Source: Fulvia fulva (lineage: Eukaryota > Ascomycota > Dothideomycetes > Mycosphaerellales > Mycosphaerellaceae). Taken from it: a stretch of 64,000 bases of DNA. The DNA lies in NCBI RefSeq assembly GCF_020509005.1, contig NC_063021.1, forward strand, positions 372,001 through 436,000, written 5' to 3'. A program made the translations under genes and the position numbers. Positions 44,862 through 56,402 of this stretch are shown in pieces (within the stretch, counting starts at the first letter, position 1; the number at the start of each line of letters is the position of its first letter). The notes below the pieces were generated by a model that saw nothing but the letters and a program-made list of their open reading frames with translations, was not told the DNA's origin and made no database searches.

Positions 44862-45204
44862 ATGTCTTCCAACACCACCTACCCTACTCCCCAGAGCGAC
44901 TCCAAGACCGAAGAGCCAATCGCCGGCAAACTCGAACGCATCTCCTCCGCCATCGTCACCGCAATCAACGCCCGCGACTTCACCTTCAGCAGTCCTTCCG
45001 CCCAAGAACTGCTTGCCCACATCGACCCGCAATGGAAAGCTCACTGCAGCGACGGTCTATATGAACATGGAGGTCACGGGACTCTCGGACGTTGTACTTC
45101 ATGCGATGAACGAGCTTGGGTGGCGCAAGATTGCTGGGCAATGGTTGTGCTACTATACTGTTGGTATGAGAGGCAGTCCTGGGAATACTGGTGGCATTGG
45201 GTGA
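44862..45204 (+). pseudogene. small conserved fungal protein with internal loss and frame change
   Basis: The 5' part starts MSSNTTYPTPQSDSKTEEPI and continues KLERISSAIVTAINARDFTF to HIDPQWKAH near 45040. From about 45055 a different frame carries the matching 3' part: VYMNMEVTGLSDVVLHAMNE, then GWRKIAGQWLCYYTVGMRGS, stop at 45204. No GT-AG intron fits the junction. The two halves look like the ends of one small protein family, and from memory intact members have several dozen extra residues between them, so I infer a small internal deletion that also shifted the frame. Read straight, the first frame gives a 115-residue chimera ending YWWHWVK. Family function unknown; the length and Trp/Tyr-rich end would suit an NTF2-like fold, but this is a guess. 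Confidence 0.55.
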
Positions 45205-46626
45205 AGTGATGGCGTGTTTGAAGAGCGCAACATCCCGCGACACGCTGTGCTCCTCAACACACTGGCTTGAGCGGCTCCTGGATTCGCTGATGCTCGATCT
45301 ATGCATCAACGCCTAGCCAGGTATATACACTTGCCCTTGCTTTGAAAAGGTACGCTCAGAACCCTACAGCAGCAACATTGTCTCGCCCTGCCACTGAAGC
45401 ATGACGCTTTTGCGCATTTGCAGGATGCGGCAGGGTTGTCTCTCGCTGCTCCCTTGATCACGCATATTGGCGAGACTACCCTCGTGGCCCTCATCAAGAG
45501 CTTAAGATCGAAATCGACCATGATACGGCAAAGCACTTCAACGTCCTTCGGACCTGGCTATCTGTCTGACGCATGGATGATTTTCTCCCAAGGACGCTTC
45601 TGTTGACCGGAAGGCCGTCTCATGCACTACTGTTCCTGCAGCAAGCAAGTTATTTCAAGTTCTTGTACCGCTGGATACCTTTGCCTTTGAGACATCTCAT
45701 CCATGCAGGTCATCCTTAAGCGTTGATTGTTCTCGCATTGGCTCCCGCGGCTTGACGTTGGAAACTTTCTGGGCGTCGCGCCAAACGCGCAATCAAATGC
45801 GCTTCCAAGTCCCAAGACTACAACGCAAGACCTGCCAGAAGTCTATCAATGTCGCACTCGCGAGTCCATCAGGTCGACGACGAGACGAAATGTCGCGCAC
45901 GAGCAACAACAAGTACCGGTGCGCACCTGGAAGTACGGCACGACTACATGCTGCAGACTATCGCGAAAGTTTCACAGCGCGAACGATTCCACTCGCGTGA
46001 GCGATTGCTTCACGCAGCCATTGCCAAGTTCGGCCTTGCCCCGCAAGAAACGTGAAGTAGCGTGGCAATGGTTCGTGCAAGCCTAACAGCAGCATTGGAC
46101 AGCTCATCAGCAGCTCCAGCGCACGACGCGTTGCACATGAGCTATACACCAGTACCGTGGGATACAGCGAAGATCGAATGCCACAGACTCTGCGCTCAGA
46201 AGCAGAAAAATTGACTGTACTGGTGAATAGCAGAGGCAATCTTGAAGACGCGACGCATACTTCAGCCAAGCATGGCACAAGATCTGCCCAAGAAGGAGCT
46301 CTGTGCATACAATTTCCCCTGCCAATGAGGCACGTACTGATCAACGGGCCGATACTTCTCATCTCGTGGCCGCAACCAATGCTCAAAGTCCCTCATCGTA
46401 TCGTCGTGCAGAACCGCCGACTCAAGCCATACTTCTGCAGCGCCGGATGCAGCGGAACCTCAGCCCTCAGTCAGCACTGGTAGTATGCACGTCAGCCGAA
46501 CCTTCCGCCTACATAACGAATGATGCGCGCGGCGGAATAAGTGTCTCGTGAGTCTCGTCATCCTCATTGTTCCCGTTGCGTCGTCTTCATCAGACTTTTC
46601 GTTGCGACAGACAATAGCTCAACACC
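45205..46626. other. intergenic, nothing supported
   Basis: 1.4 kb without a supported gene on either strand. The last 150 bp, with pyrimidine-rich tracts, should contain the promoter of the GPI-anchored protein gene. Confidence 0.45.
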
Positions 46627-47867
46627 ATGAAGGTCACTTACGCAGCGCTACCTGCGCTCTTCGCAGCTTCAGCTTATGCTCAGGCCAATGCCACAGGAGA
46701 GCTCGGTGTGGGACCTTATGCGAACGAGAGCTTGTTCCAGAATGCCAACCAAGCTGCGAGCAAGTCGGTGCCCTTCAGCTTGTACTACCCATCGCCGGAG
46801 GATGCTCAGGCACCAGAGTGGACATGGATCGTGAGTTTCGTAGACGCATGACCTTTCGGCGGGTGTACTGACTTCCATTGAACACAGCCGCGGTACCTGA
46901 CAGCGACATCCCCAATGCTCAAGCTCTGAACACCGAGTACGTGTTCGAGTGGCCGAATGGTGGCAGCCTTCAGCAGGCTGTTGCTACCAATGCTGGCCAG
47001 ACGAGCACCAATAGCTTCTGTGTGACGGTTGTGGATAGCTTGTTTCCACAGGTACGTTACTTCACAATCCCCAAGCACTGGACGGTAGTCAAGAAAGCCA
47101 CCAAGTGCTCAAGACATGCGCTGCACCACACTTCACACCCATCTCTGAAGCAATCTCGCTGCCATCGAGTCAAATCTAACATCCATTCTCCGCTGGGACT
47201 CAACCAACGACTACGACGACGGCAACGAAAGCAACCCAGACGACTTCACCGAGAACAGCTGCGTCTCTGCACTTCGAAAGCGATGTGTCGACGCCATCCT
47301 TGAGCATTGGCGCGAGGCTGCACCTGACGCGAGTGGCTGCCGTGGTCCAAACGTCGATCTGAACAGTGTCCACCAGTGCGACTGGGCTATCGATGGGTAC
47401 TCCGCGCAGACTTATGGTATGTTCATGTCCAATCTCGGCATTGCAATTTATGAGCTTTGCAGGTCCACTGACTGACGCATCTACTAGACCTCCTCGCAAA
47501 CCAGACCGACGCAGCCAACGGCTCCTTCCCACTCCAAAGCGGAACTGGCTTCGCTCACGTCACTACGGAGGCATACAACGGCGACAACCAGACGTACATC
47601 GAGCAGGAGGGTAGCAGACTGCAGATGGTCGTGATTGATTCCGGTGAGTGGCGAAAAAGAAGGCAAGCGTCGCCCTGCGCTTTTTGCCGACATGATCTTT
47701 TCTTTGTAGGCAACATCCTCACTCCCCTTTGCATGCGTGTAGACACCTCCATAAAAGCGACTGGACAGAGCAATGGCGCTTCCGAGCAAGGTGCTGCTTC
47801 GAACACGATGCTGAATGCGTGGATGTTGGCTGCTAGTGTTGCTACTGTGGCGGCCTTCTATCTATAA
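46627..47867 (+). CDS. secreted GPI-anchored cell-surface protein
   Basis: Five exons (46627-46834, 46888-47051, 47170-47416, 47488-47643, 47710-47867) encode 310 residues. A signal peptide (MKVTYAALPALFAASAYAQ) and a C-terminal hydrophobic tail (MLNAWMLAASVATVAAFYL) after a small-residue region (GASEQGAASN) indicate GPI attachment. Between them lie FSLYYPSPEDAQAPEWTW, AVPDSDIPNAQAL, FCVTVVDSLFPQ, a Cys-containing region (NSCVSALRKRCVDAI, GCRGPNVDLN, QCDWAID) and about six N-glycosylation sequons. Intron 1 must use the weak donor gtttcg at 46835; the canonical-looking gtgagt four bases earlier would break the frame. Function is probably structural or adhesive at the cell wall; no enzyme motif is seen. 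Confidence 0.8.
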
Positions 47868-48348
47868 GCTGCTCAATAGGGCAGGGCGGTTGCAGGGACT
47901 AGAAAGGCAAGTCTGGGAGCACGAAGCGCAAAAGGCTGAGAGATTGAGGAGGGAGCTCTTGGCATTTGGCGAATGTGGCAACATGCAGCAGAGATAAGGA
48001 TTTGTATATAAGAGCAAGGCAGGAAGAGATGGATGAATGTGACAGGGATATAATTTATCAGTACAGAGAACTATACCAGTATGACCTCTAGCCGTACAGA
48101 GCAACAGTGGACTCTACTTGTACAGAGGACCCTACCGTACAGAGACCTTCTACCAGTATAGGAAACGCTCTCATGTGCGCCTCGTTGAAGGCGTCTGACG
48201 AGGGATGGAAACATTGACATGTGATCCTGAGAACTTCACCACAACTCTCACTTCTATAGCATACCACACTGGCACCACACCACTATCTCACAGCCTCTAA
48301 CAGCACCACCTAACCCTCAACACGATCCCCGACCCAGCACTCATAACA
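47868..48348. other. intergenic
   Basis: 3' flank of the GPI-protein gene and 5' region of the next gene. The stretch 48060-48170 has several near-repeats of gtacagag(a/g)acc(t/c)tac (about four degenerate copies). No coding evidence. Confidence 0.5.
48060..48165. repeat. degenerate short repeats with core GTACAGAG
   Basis: Four copies of a roughly 20-35 bp unit containing GTACAGAG at about 48061, 48095, 48120 and 48136, followed by (a/g)ac(c/t)(c/a)ta-type sequence. Intergenic; spacing irregular. Confidence 0.55.
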
Positions 48349-49332
48349 ATGAGACGCACCTCCATCGAAGCCTACCACGAATCCGAATACCTCGACCACT
48401 GCTACTCATCCAAGATCCTCGATGTGCAAGCCGCCTCAACTCTTCTGCACAGTGCCTTGGAGCTTGAACAGGGTACTCGGTATCTAAATGATGTAGCAGT
48501 GCAAGTCTGGCATCTTCCAGCTGCTCCAAGACAATCGAAGCGGCGGAGCAACTTCAATCTCATCCCGCAGGATGTGCGCGCGCGTTCTGGACTCGAGCTG
48601 GAGATACCACCCGGGAGCATCCCGTACAACGCGCAGACAGATGGCATGGACGATATCGAGATGTCAGAAAGCTATGCCGCGTCACGCTTCAAAGTCCAGC
48701 AGCCATTTCCACTTCTACCACCACTGCTGAACAACGACAACCCAGCCTCGCCACCGTTCAACTTCTCCGAGGACTTTTCTCGCGAGGAAGAAAGCATCTT
48801 GCCACTTTACTGGGAGGCACATCTCGCAAGGAATCTCTACGCCTGGCTTGAATACCCCGAGACGCTGTCGATGCAGTATGAGCTCAGCTATCTGGATCTT
48901 CAGGGCAATGATGGCAATTCATTGGACTTGAAGTTCGAAGCGAAAGATTACGAGAGGATTAAACTTAGGCATATACGCTTACCTGAGACAAGCAGTACAA
49001 GTGATGAGCGAGAGTGGATCATCATCGAAGTCCAGCTCAGGTGCGCAGACTCTATGGCAGCAGAGTGGTCGCCAGGATGCGAAGAATCAGCGATGCCGTA
49101 CTGGCTCCTCGGATTACCAGTGACGGCGGTAATACCTTCACAACGCACCCTCATCGATGCCAACAAGCATCAAATCACAACCTGGTCACTCGCCAACACC
49201 AACCACGTCCCATCCATCCATGGTCGCGGCGTATCTCGACGTTTCGCTCACAACTTCATGTGTGCCTGCGCCAAAGGGTTCGGCACGATTGAGGTAGGCC
49301 ACTCACCATCAGTAGCAGACCGCATGGGGTGA
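48349..49332 (+). CDS. hypothetical protein, 327 residues
   Basis: Single open frame starting MRRTSIEAYHESEYLDH in a CA-rich leader context. No signal peptide, membrane segment or domain I recognise. Visible features: an aromatic/acidic middle (PLYWEAHLARNLYAWLEYPE), a charged stretch followed by REWIIIEVQLRCADSM, and near the C terminus MPYWLLGLPVTAVIPSQRTL and RFAHNFMCACAKGFG. Base composition and codon use resemble neighbouring genes. I judge it a real gene of unknown function. Confidence 0.6.
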   Translation: MRRTSIEAYHESEYLDHCYSSKILDVQAASTLLHSALELEQGTRYLNDVAVQVWHLPAAPRQSKRRSNFNLIPQDVRARSGLELEIPPGSIPYNAQTDGMDDIEMSESYAASRFKVQQPFPLLPPLLNNDNPASPPFNFSEDFSREEESILPLYWEAHLARNLYAWLEYPETLSMQYELSYLDLQGNDGNSLDLKFEAKDYERIKLRHIRLPETSSTSDEREWIIIEVQLRCADSMAAEWSPGCEESAMPYWLLGLPVTAVIPSQRTLIDANKHQITTWSLANTNHVPSIHGRGVSRRFAHNFMCACAKGFGTIEVGHSPSVADRMG

Positions 49333-49622
49333 GATGAGCTGCGATGAGATGAAGTGAGGTGCTGTTACCACGGCAAATTACCAGGAATGCATATACCCGT
49401 CCCAAAGCCAACTGCATGCCAAAGCTGCTTCGTGCATTCCTCCTTGCTTCAGGGCAGCAAACAATGCAAAGCGCATCCGCTTGCCCTGTCTTGTCATGTT
49501 ATTGCGACGTCGCAAACACACTTTCGCGTCCTTTGTTTTGTGTATCGTCATCAAGACATAGTGCTCCGGCACTTCTGTTACATTGGCTTCCAAACTTCAC
49601 ACCAAAAGCCAGTATCATCACG

Positions 49623-51634
49623 ATGCCTCCCAAACGCGCCACCCCAGGCAGCTCCAAGAAACGCGCTCCCTCAGCAGACACTGCTCCAAAAAGTCGCAAG
49701 CGCGCACAACGTGGATCCCCAGATGCGTCCGAACGTCAGACATCTGTCTCCTGGCGCGATGACCTCGAAGATGCCCAACCGAAACACCGTCAACCTCGCG
49801 ACCACAGAGAACCAAGCCCAGCAAAAACCGCAATGCGATCTGGCCGCTCTGTCAGCCGCGGCAGAAGCCAGCCACCAGAGGACAACCACGCCGACGAGCC
49901 GCAAACAGAGTTGCAACAATTGAATGAAACGATCGCTGCCCTAAGTAGAAGGAAAGCCGAACTCGAAGATGTCGTCGAAGACAACGCTAGAAGCCACTCG
50001 ACCAGACGCCAGGGAAGGAGTCGCGTTGATGAGTACATTGAGAGAGATGTATATGACGACGAGACTCCCAGCGAAGGAAGCTACAATTCTGACGCCGAGA
50101 AGTATCAATTGACCGCTGATGCTTCTTCGACAACTGTCGTCCAGCCTGCAAGGAACGCATTCGGAGATTCCGGAGGCCAGGGTCCCTCCAGGTCCAGCAC
50201 TACTACAAAGTCTGGCGGGGCGACCAGTACACGCGGTGGTTATGTTTCGGAGCCTACCAGAGTTCCAAAAGCCGTACCGGCGCCTACCTTCACTTCGACA
50301 CAACCCGCAGGCGAGTCGGTCGGCGGTGGACTTCCCGCCCTGAGCTTTATCAAAGGACCCCAGGACAAGCCCGGCCTTTTGAAGAAGATATTTGCATCCA
50401 AGGCAGCAAGTCCAGAGGTTGACAAGGATGAGGTCCTGGCTCATAACATGAGCATCTTGGTCGGTGGAGTGATTGCGTTTGCTGGGAAGTATTTCAAGAA
50501 TGAGATAGCTGCCAATAAGAGGAAGGCGTTCTTTGATGAGCTCTTGACACAAGATAACAAGCACTTGCTCCGTTATTTGGGTTGCTTGGCCATTGCTGGG
50601 AACCAAGGAGAGAAGTCTTGGGTGAAGCTGCTGACTGAAGAACCCACTCGTGAGGCTCTTGCGGTTGGCGTGCTTGGTCGCGGACTGAAGGAGCATGTCT
50701 TCGCGGAGCTGTGGTTCGGTGGAAGGAGTGCCCAAGTGGCGAAACTGGACAAGCTCGAGAAAGATGAGGCGTTTGGGAATCTTGATGGTGAGTCGCATGG
50801 TCTGGCTGAGATTCGCGTTAGCTAACAATACCAGGTTTCTCGCGTACTGAAAAGCGAGCTGAAGTGGTGAAGGCATTCGTGACTCAGAAGGAAGAGTCTG
50901 CCAACAAGTGTGAACTGGAGACTGGCTGCGCAAAGGTTGCGCTTAGTCTGGACACGATGCTCAAGCCATTCCTGGATCCGAAGAAGCCTGGCAAAGCAGA
51001 AGAACGCCAGAAAGGACTCTACGACATCGTCTACTTTGCTGGCAGACTGAGCCGCATTATGCGCCAGGCACCCGATGTCGTCTACTACTGGCCGCCGACC
51101 TTCAAGGACGAGGAGTTTGAGCCATCAAGGATGGAGGTCTTCAACCTGAAAGACATGATACTGAAGTCGCCCTACGAGAAGACGAAAGTCCAGGGCATCG
51201 AGCGTGCCATTGTGAGGGAGGGTCACAAGGACGACAATACCGAAGCCATCGTCCAGATCGTCTGCTTTCCCGGTCTAGTCGCCTACCGTCAATATGGTGG
51301 TGGAACAGGCGGGAAGGAGATCGAAGCCGAGCAGAGTCGCGGAACCATCAGAGAGCCTGACGATGTACGCCGTGCCCGAGCATATCGGGTGCGCAATGGG
51401 GTTGAGGAAATTCCAGACCCGAGTTCCCATGGCTTCCGGTCCAGACTCGTGTGCAAGAGTGTGGTGCATCTGATCTGGGGCAAGCAGCGTCTGCTGACCA
51501 GAGAAGCCGGCACTTCAGCTCATATCGACGCCGTGAGGGAGGGTCCGGCCGGGATGAAGAAGTACGAGGAGGATTACAAGGAGTACAAGGAGCTGTATGA
51601 CATCGCTGAGTCACGATGGGCGCAAGACGAGTAG
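49623..51634 (+). CDS. hypothetical protein with basic disordered N terminus and helical C-terminal domain
   Basis: Two exons (49623-50787 and 50835-51634; 47-bp intron with a gctaac branch) encode 654 residues. I start at MPPKRATPGSSKKR in a good initiation context; the frame is open upstream, but those residues look non-coding. The first 230 residues are basic and disordered, with likely nuclear signals (PKRATPGSSKKR, PKSRKRAQR) and a short coiled coil (ELQQLNETIAALSRRKAELEDV). From about 250 a folded helical domain follows: DEVLAHNMSILVGGVIAFAGKYFKNE, then SWVKLLTEEPTREALAVGVL and ERQKGLYDIVYFAGRLSRIM, with a Tyr/Lys-rich end. Probably nuclear. I do not recognise the family. Confidence 0.72.
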
Positions 51635-52397
51635 ATGCGGTAGTCGAGTCTGAGCTGGTGGGTCTCGTGTCTCGTGATGGACGCGCTGGATCTTGTTGTC
51701 AGGTCAGGTGGCCGGTGGTTTCGCAACACGCGTCTGGTCTCTGCGAGACGGTGCGGAGGATGACGACCGGCGTGTTTTGCTAGTGATGGCGGTCAAGATG
51801 ATACTCTCCCGTAGCCTTTCGCATGTCTCACTAGAGTAATGAAATGTCTTTCAATCTGGCGAGTCAGTGTTGTTGTGATGCACTGGTGAGGGAGAAGGAG
51901 AAACCTTGTCGGTCGGCGAGCGGCGAGCGTCACTGCCCTCGCGGGATCGCGGCGCCTGCCGCGTCTAAATCAGGAAAGGGTGGATTGCCAGGCGGAAGCT
52001 CGAAGTCAAGACTTCACATCCGACGATCACGTCTCTCCTTCTTGCCTTTCGTCAGCACCCAGCAGCCACCCGTGCCACCGCAAACCGACAAACACCCGCC
52101 ACGCCTCATCTACATGTACCTGGCAGAATCTTCTGTGCCTCCGTCATGTCGTGCTAACATCCCACCGCAGTCCGCCGCACACATCTGCGACGCCGCTTGT
52201 GCTCCAGACTTGCTTATTACCACGGATCCATTCGCGACGAGCCTCACCCCGTTTCTGGAACACCAACTTGGCGGCGCAGAAGCGTGGCGTGCCCTGTACC
52301 ACTGGAATAATCCGGATGTCGCTCGCGCTGGCCGCATCCTCAAAGACTTCCACCTTCTTCACTTTCCACAACATCACACCAGCACCCCGACAACACC
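51635..52397. other. intergenic
   Basis: About 760 bp. Open frames reach backwards from the next gene but are low complexity (Ser/Pro/Thr/His) and consistent with a CA-rich leader. No gene supported. Confidence 0.45.
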
Positions 52398-53039
52398 ATG
52401 GCAATGCCGCACCGGCCTCTGCGGCCGATAGCTATCGCTCCAGCACCACCGAAAGCGCCACCAGTCCAGCAGCATCGAGTCACCTTCTATGATCTGCCCG
52501 CCGAACTGCGCGTCGAAATCTACAAGTTGACACTCGAGAGCGTGCGGCTACAAATCTTGCCCGCCACCGCAGACAAGTCTCGCAAGCGACCACATCCCCT
52601 AACATTGACAACCCGCCAAGTCCGGCATGAAGTGTTGCCCATCATACATGCCACCTGTCCAATCCTGTGCAATGTCACCGACTTCGTCTTCGATGGCCTA
52701 CTCGAGTGGATGTCCCGGGTCCCACCGCACGAAGAGCGAGTCCTCACCAAGAACGACAATCTCACTATTGCATTTCACACCACCATGCAGCAGCCTCCCA
52801 GGATGATGGAGAGCATGCGGAAGTGGCTTCATATGCGTGCGGACCAGCATCGACCTCAGCCGAAGTGGCAATATTCTGGTCCGACGCCGCCATCGAAAGT
52901 GTGCGCGGATCTGAGGCGGAGAGCGAAGCGCATGAAGGAGGAAGGTAAGCAGGCGGAGCTACTCAAGATGCTGAAAGCTCTCCAGATCCCGTGTGGTGAC
53001 GAGAACACTCGAGGATCAGGGCGGCGGCAGAACGCTTGA
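52398..53039 (+). CDS. small F-box/2EXR-like protein
   Basis: Single exon of 213 residues. After a Pro/Ala-rich leader, YDLPAELRVEIYKLTLE (about 31-47) matches the start of fungal F-box-like/2EXR domains. It is followed by LTLTTRQVRHEVLPIIHATC, the usual second block of this family, where a residue set near 'R-x-E-x-x-x-x-Y/H' is conserved. The C-terminal third is basic and helical (LRRRAKRMKEEGKQAELLKML). The family is very large in Pezizomycotina and its roles are unknown. The N-terminal module is distantly like that of the four tandem genes at 57-63.7 kb, but the second block differs, so I do not count it as one of that array. Confidence 0.65.
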   Translation: MAMPHRPLRPIAIAPAPPKAPPVQQHRVTFYDLPAELRVEIYKLTLESVRLQILPATADKSRKRPHPLTLTTRQVRHEVLPIIHATCPILCNVTDFVFDGLLEWMSRVPPHEERVLTKNDNLTIAFHTTMQQPPRMMESMRKWLHMRADQHRPQPKWQYSGPTPPSKVCADLRRRAKRMKEEGKQAELLKMLKALQIPCGDENTRGSGRRQNA

Positions 53040-53242
53040 AAGACTCACATGCTTGCGCACCGCTGTCGAGGGAGGTAGCGACTCATTTGAATGAACACCA
53101 CCATGTGGTGTGGTGATTATGAGAAATTGGGTATGGAGGAGATTGGGTGGCTGTAACTGCGCAGCCAAAACGGAGAGTATGCGCTTTCGAGGCATGGCTA
53201 TCGACTATTGACAAGTAATCACACTTGATCAGGCGGCTCCCA

Positions 53243-54234
53243 TCACGACCACGGCTTGCCTCTCTCTTCTTCTAACAACTTCTTGATACGATCCAGGTCG
53301 GGTTCTGGACGTGGCGATGGATCATACTTTCCCAGACTCTTCGCATGTCCCTCCTCGACAATGCGTTCCTCGGTCTTGGTCTTGAGGACGCAACTTCCCC
53401 CGCCATACCCCTTACTCTCAATCATGCGAATCAGATTATCAGCAATATCGGCAGGCTGCAGGGCCGTCTTCAGCCGCTCATAATACTGGGTGGCAGTAGC
53501 AACTTCATCGGCTCGATCTTCCCAAAGTGGACTCTGCACCATTCCTGGCATGATGCATACTATCTTCACACCTTCTTCGATATCGGCCTGGCCCATGGAC
53601 TTGGTGAAGCCGACAATAGCATGCTTGGAAGTGACGTATAAGCTGGCGAGATAGTTGCCTCGGATGCCAGCAGACGATGCGAGAAGTGCCACCACACCTT
53701 GCTTCTTTGCGCCGGCAAGAGCTCGCATGGCTAGGCGGGTCAGTTTGACGGGATGACTGACATTGATCTGAATCATCTTGTATGACTCTTCCTCATTATC
53801 ATCCCAGCTGGAGGGTAGTCAGCATGGCAGTATTCTCGAAATTCAAGCGAAACTTACAAATTCGACCACGGCGGCTCAAAAACACCGGCAGATGCAACAT
53901 ACACATCTGGAACATCTCCAACCTTCTCGACGCTTGTTGTGATGAGGTCGTGAAGCGACCTCCAGGATGTCACATCACAGTGGGTGTTTACCACTTCACC
54001 TGCCGGGACTTGGGTGATGAACTCCGCTTCTGGGACCAGCTTCAGGTCGCCGATCAGTACCTTCACTCCTCGCTCGTGGCACTGCTTCGCAAGAGCCAAG
54101 CCGATGCCAGAACCGCCGCCTACGATCTTAATCAGCACTATTTCTTTTTGGAGGAGGAGTTCTTGATCATGCTTACCGGTAATGGCAACGATCTTACCCT
54201 TGATGGGAAAGTCGGGGACGGGACCATATTGCAT
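53243..54234 (-). CDS. short-chain dehydrogenase/reductase (classical SDR)
   Basis: Three exons (54234-54177, 54119-53858, 53807-53243; introns 57 and 50 bp) encode 294 residues. Splicing of intron 1 creates the cofactor motif TGGGSGIG (about 19-26) from ITG and GGSGIGLALAK. DVTSW follows, then VASAGVFEPPW (the NNAG-equivalent, with Ala-Ser in place of Asn-Asn), a Ser in LLASSAGIRG, and the catalytic YVTSK with Lys. PGMVQSPLWED is the usual post-catalytic loop. The C-terminal 40 residues are charged and extend the normal SDR length slightly. Similar to 15-hydroxyprostaglandin-dehydrogenase-like fungal SDRs; substrate unknown. Cofactor likely NAD(H), from the Asp after the second strand (IGDLK). 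Confidence 0.9.
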
Positions 54235-54681
54235 TGCGTTGGAGTCGGGGCAGGGTTAGGATTCGATTGACTAGCACTTCAGCGGTGGTCTTGTTTGTTT
54301 AGCATCGATAGAGGACTTCTAATAAGCAGGCTATGCGGTATGCTCATATGCAGTACCACTTTCTGTTGCTCGACCCCTCACTGTCATGATCGAGAGAGGG
54401 GTCCTGATTCCTGCTTGAAGCGCGTTGCATTCCACCAGCATTTCCTGCACATTTGCCCTGCGGTGGTGTCAGGTAGCTCGTTCTCTCCCCCAGAGATGTG
54501 CCTATCCAGATGCCAAATCACACAGAGTGTGGCACAGCAGGCGCAATGCCGCTTCACGTGATGGCGCTTCCTCCGTTTCAGCTTCGGCCAGCCGAGAATG
54601 ACGCACCACGCGTTCCCTTTGAGTTGAGCATTCTGCAACGCATCCAACAATATTTGCGCCGGAACACACACCTCACCCACC
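54235..54681. other. divergent promoter region
   Basis: Shared upstream region of the SDR gene (leftward) and the PPP4R2 gene (rightward). No coding evidence. Confidence 0.5.
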
Positions 54682-56402
54682 ATGATCTCCACCGACCAGA
54701 TACTCGAGAAAGCGGCGCACGATGGCTCCATCTCCCTCGACGACTGGGCAAACTCCTTGCAGGAGATCCTGCAGCGACTCCACGACGTACGCGACTGCCA
54801 CCGAGTATCGTCAAGATTAGATCAGAGGATCAGGTCAATTGACAGGGTGACAGATTGTGCATACCGAGTTTCCGATCCCTTCGATCCCTCTGCCGGTAGA
54901 GGCGCCGGTGACGGCTGAGATTGATCCGGAGGTGGTTGCGTCGACGCCGCCGCAGATTGAGAAGAGTGAGGAGCAGGGTTTGACTGCGGAGGGGAAAGAG
55001 TGTGAGGTGTCGTCGAGTAGTCAGAAGGAGAATGTGCCTGATGCGCCGACGGAGATGGTGGCTGGTGAGGATTGGAACAGATGTCTAGCGAGCGGAGGAG
55101 ATGTGGACTGACACATTGCTAGGACGGCCGCCTGAGATCAGCGATTCACAGCGAACAGAAGAGATGCCACCACCAGCTATACCAAACGATGAAGTCGAAG
55201 CGCCTCCTGGAACTCTACCGCCGGATCTCCTCAGCTCATATCAGATGTCGCGGCGCGTGCTCGAGGAACAGTTCTCAGCAAGTCCACCGTACACTGTGCA
55301 ACGATTGGCAGAGTTGGTACTACGGCCGAAGCGACACTACCGATACCTGCCTGCATATCTTCGCGCCCTCGATCGCGTCGTCGCAGTGAGCTCACCGGTC
55401 TCCGACTTCCCTCTGCCATCGCTACACAATTCGCTCAATGGCGGCTTCCTCTCGAATGGCGAAGTCCAAGTCAACGGCATCAGCGAAAGAGAGGGATTGG
55501 GCAGCGACGAGAGCTTAGGTGGAGCACTACTCACACCGATTCCCTGGCTCCGCAACCAAGCCAACGTCTTGACACCCACACCCGCCTCCGGCACCGGTAC
55601 AGAAGGCGAACTCCACAGCGAAAGCACCGAAACAATCGAAGGCCCCCACGGCGCCGGCAGCATCGAGACAGTCTCCGTGACCGTCAACGGTATCTCCAGC
55701 ACCACAACCCCATCCGGCGTCCAGCCCTCCTCCTCCCCCATCGCCTCTCCAACCCTCTCCGAGCAAAGCGACGCTAGTACCTCGTCTGAAGCATCGGCGT
55801 CAGCCACAGAAGCGAGCCTCCGCGAACAAGGAGGTGTAACGCAGGGTGAGTTGCTCCGTCAAGAGCAAGAGGCCGGAGTTGTCCCAGTCAACCCGCACGG
55901 CCACCCCTTGACACCGCGCAGAACACTAATCTCTGGAGGCGCAGCTGCTGTTGGGAGGGATGTGCCTAACCCCACTACAGGAGGACAGCAAGAGGTCACT
56001 GTTGATGAAGAGCAGCCACATGCTAGAGGTCCGGAGACGATCGGGATGGAAGATATGGGGCCGCAGCCGGCGGGGAATGCCGCGGGTGCGGGTGCGGTGT
56101 TGGATATGCAGGCTGCGGTTGGAAGGGGGAGGAGTCCGCAGCCTCCTGTTGTTGGTGATGTGAATGAGGATGAGGAGATGGAGGGCATGGGAGAGCCGGG
56201 TGCGCCGGGGCAGGATCCGAAGGACGTGGATAAGGCGGTGGGGAGGTTGAAAGAGGCCATGCATAGGGAGAAGGGGTTGAAGGCGAGGGATGAGGATGGG
56301 GATGTGGTGGTTGCTGATGTGGATGGGAAGCCGGTTGGGGACGATAAGGAGAAGGAAGGCGATGAGGCTGTGCCCGATGCTGTTGATGCGTCGGGACAGT
56401 AG
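54682..56402 (+). CDS. psy4: protein phosphatase 4 regulatory subunit 2 (PPP4R2/Psy4)
   Basis: Three exons (54682-54786, 54854-55064, 55123-56402; introns 67 and 58 bp) encode 531 residues. Exon 1 starts MISTDQILEKAAHDGSISLD and splices to IVHTEFPIPSIPLP. Exon 3 holds the defining PPP4R2 motifs: SASPPYTVQRLAELVLRPK, HYRYLPAYLRALDRVVAVSS and LGGALLTPIPWLRN. The last 250 residues are Ser/Thr/Glu/Gly-rich and disordered, ending acidic, as in fungal homologues. This subunit binds the PP4 catalytic subunit with a second regulatory subunit (Psy2/PPP4R3) and directs dephosphorylation of gamma-H2A and Rad53 during recovery from DNA damage. The role is assigned from family membership. Confidence 0.88.
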
